From positions 1 to 5,530 of the forward strand of contig DPKF01000081.1 in NCBI GenBank assembly GCA_003542655.1: a DNA stretch of 5,530 nucleotides. Direction: 5' to 3'. Under the pieces are notes generated by a model. It did no database searches. It was not told where the DNA came from and worked only from the letters and a program-made list of their open reading frames with translations. Numbering within the stretch: position 1 is the first letter of the stretch; each line of letters opens with the position of its first letter. The position numbers and the translations under genes were made by a program. This DNA is from Holosporales bacterium. Its GTDB lineage: Bacteria; Pseudomonadota; Alphaproteobacteria; Paracaedibacterales; UBA11393. Positions 5,040-5,530 of the stretch are shown here, one piece after another.

Positions 5040-5382
5040 GAAATCATATAAAGAGCTTAGAGCTAAAATGTCGTTAATGGCACAAAAAAAATCTGAAGCC
5101 AAAGCTAAGGCTATGATCCGTGATATGGCGTTAAACGATTTAAGGCAAGCTAGATCATTAAGTCAAGAGCGTTTAGCTCAAATTTTACATACTAAACAAG
5201 CTAACATATCTAAAATAGAGCGTCGTGCGGATATGTATATCTCTACTTTGCGTGATTATATAGAAGCCATGGGTGGAGAGTTAGAAATCACTGCTCATTT
5301 TCCTGATACTAACGTCAGGATCAACCAATTTCATCATCTTGATCCCGGCAATACTGAATTAACAACTAAAATAACCAAATAA
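5032..5382 (+). CDS. higA: HigA-like antitoxin, XRE-family helix-turn-helix
   Basis: Probable antitoxin and autorepressor of the pair. It is 116 residues: a basic N-terminal helix (1-36, rich in Lys/Ala) is followed by an XRE/Cro-type helix-turn-helix at about 37-75 (LRQARSLSQERLAQILHTKQ, then ISKIERRADM) and the family's LRDYIEAMGGELEITAHF (73-90). The ATG lies inside the end of the toxin gene, with AAAGG 8 bases upstream, so translation is probably coupled. In the related Gp49-like pairs the HTH protein binds its own promoter and neutralises the toxin by direct contact. No convincing terminator follows. The call rests on motifs plus the partner gene. Confidence 0.9.
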   Translation: MVKKSYKELRAKMSLMAQKKSEAKAKAMIRDMALNDLRQARSLSQERLAQILHTKQANISKIERRADMYISTLRDYIEAMGGELEITAHFPDTNVRINQFHHLDPGNTELTTKITK

Positions 5383-5530
5383 AAAATAAATCTCTCTAAA
5401 ACTAACTGAGAACAGCACCAATTAATTTACCTTGAGCAAGCGGCAAGGCAAAATCCCCATACTTTACTATGACTTATTGGCTTTTAATGTACCAAAAGAG
5501 ATACATTGTCATTTATCACAAATAATTTCA
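5383..5530. other. No supported gene after the antitoxin
   Basis: These 148 bases carry no ORF with a start signal and no strong hairpin. A short - strand frame (about 5402-5464) reads YGDFALPLAQGKLIGAVLS before a stop and looks protein-like, but an in-frame stop lies just upstream. It may be a gene remnant or chance. A 5-bp dyad CCTTG/CAAGG (near 5430-5448) lacks a T-tract. Confidence 0.4.

Noticed and set aside
5402..5464. Possible 3' remnant of a - strand gene (YGDFALPLAQGKLIGAVLS, stop)
   Set aside because: It is too short, has an in-frame stop just upstream and fits no family I can name with confidence.

Overview
The window is AT-rich DNA that looks like the replication and maintenance region of a plasmid, or of an integrated plasmid-like element, from an intracellular or host-associated proteobacterium. 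Rickettsiales or Legionellales-type hosts fit best. This is an inference from base composition, a ProP-like transporter, a ParA-type partition ATPase, a toxin-antitoxin pair and a spare peptide deformylase; no rRNA or other marker fixes the taxon.

Left part, + strand (1-1853): the 3' portion of an MFS transporter of the metabolite:H+ symporter (ProP/KgtP-like) type, cut by the window edge. It ends in a factor-independent terminator that overlaps its stop codon. A near-consensus promoter (TTGAGA-17 bp-TATAAT) starts inside the terminator T-tract and serves a complete peptide deformylase gene.

Middle part, - strand (4246-1908): a two-gene operon read leftwards. A ParA-like Walker ATPase with an N-terminal helix-turn-helix is followed after 2 bp by a 433-residue winged-helix protein, probably a replication initiator and/or centromere-binding protein. 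The 1854-1907 gap lies between convergent genes and shows no convincing terminator.

Control region (4184-4679), noncoding: a parA promoter with dyads; five direct 11-bp iterons (GTTGTCGGTTT on +); AT-rich DNA; a perfect DnaA box (TTATCCACA) with an inverted near-match; and nested inverted repeats. It is a strong candidate for the origin and/or partition site.

Right part, + strand (4680-5382): a HigB/Gp49-like toxin and an overlapping HigA/XRE antitoxin, a typical plasmid-stabilising pair. The last 148 bases hold no gene I can support.

The most striking feature is that the 11-bp iteron of the control region also occurs inside the winged-helix gene, in two further blocks of about 7 and 16 units. 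These blocks encode the flexible linkers on either side of the DNA-binding domain. Because 11 is not a multiple of 3, the reading frame rotates through the repeat. The units in the phase where the common CTGAC version would give a TGA stop carry TGG, GGC or GGG instead. The linkers therefore appear to be both protein and protein-binding DNA, recalling the iterons inside phage lambda O and RepA_N-type rep genes.
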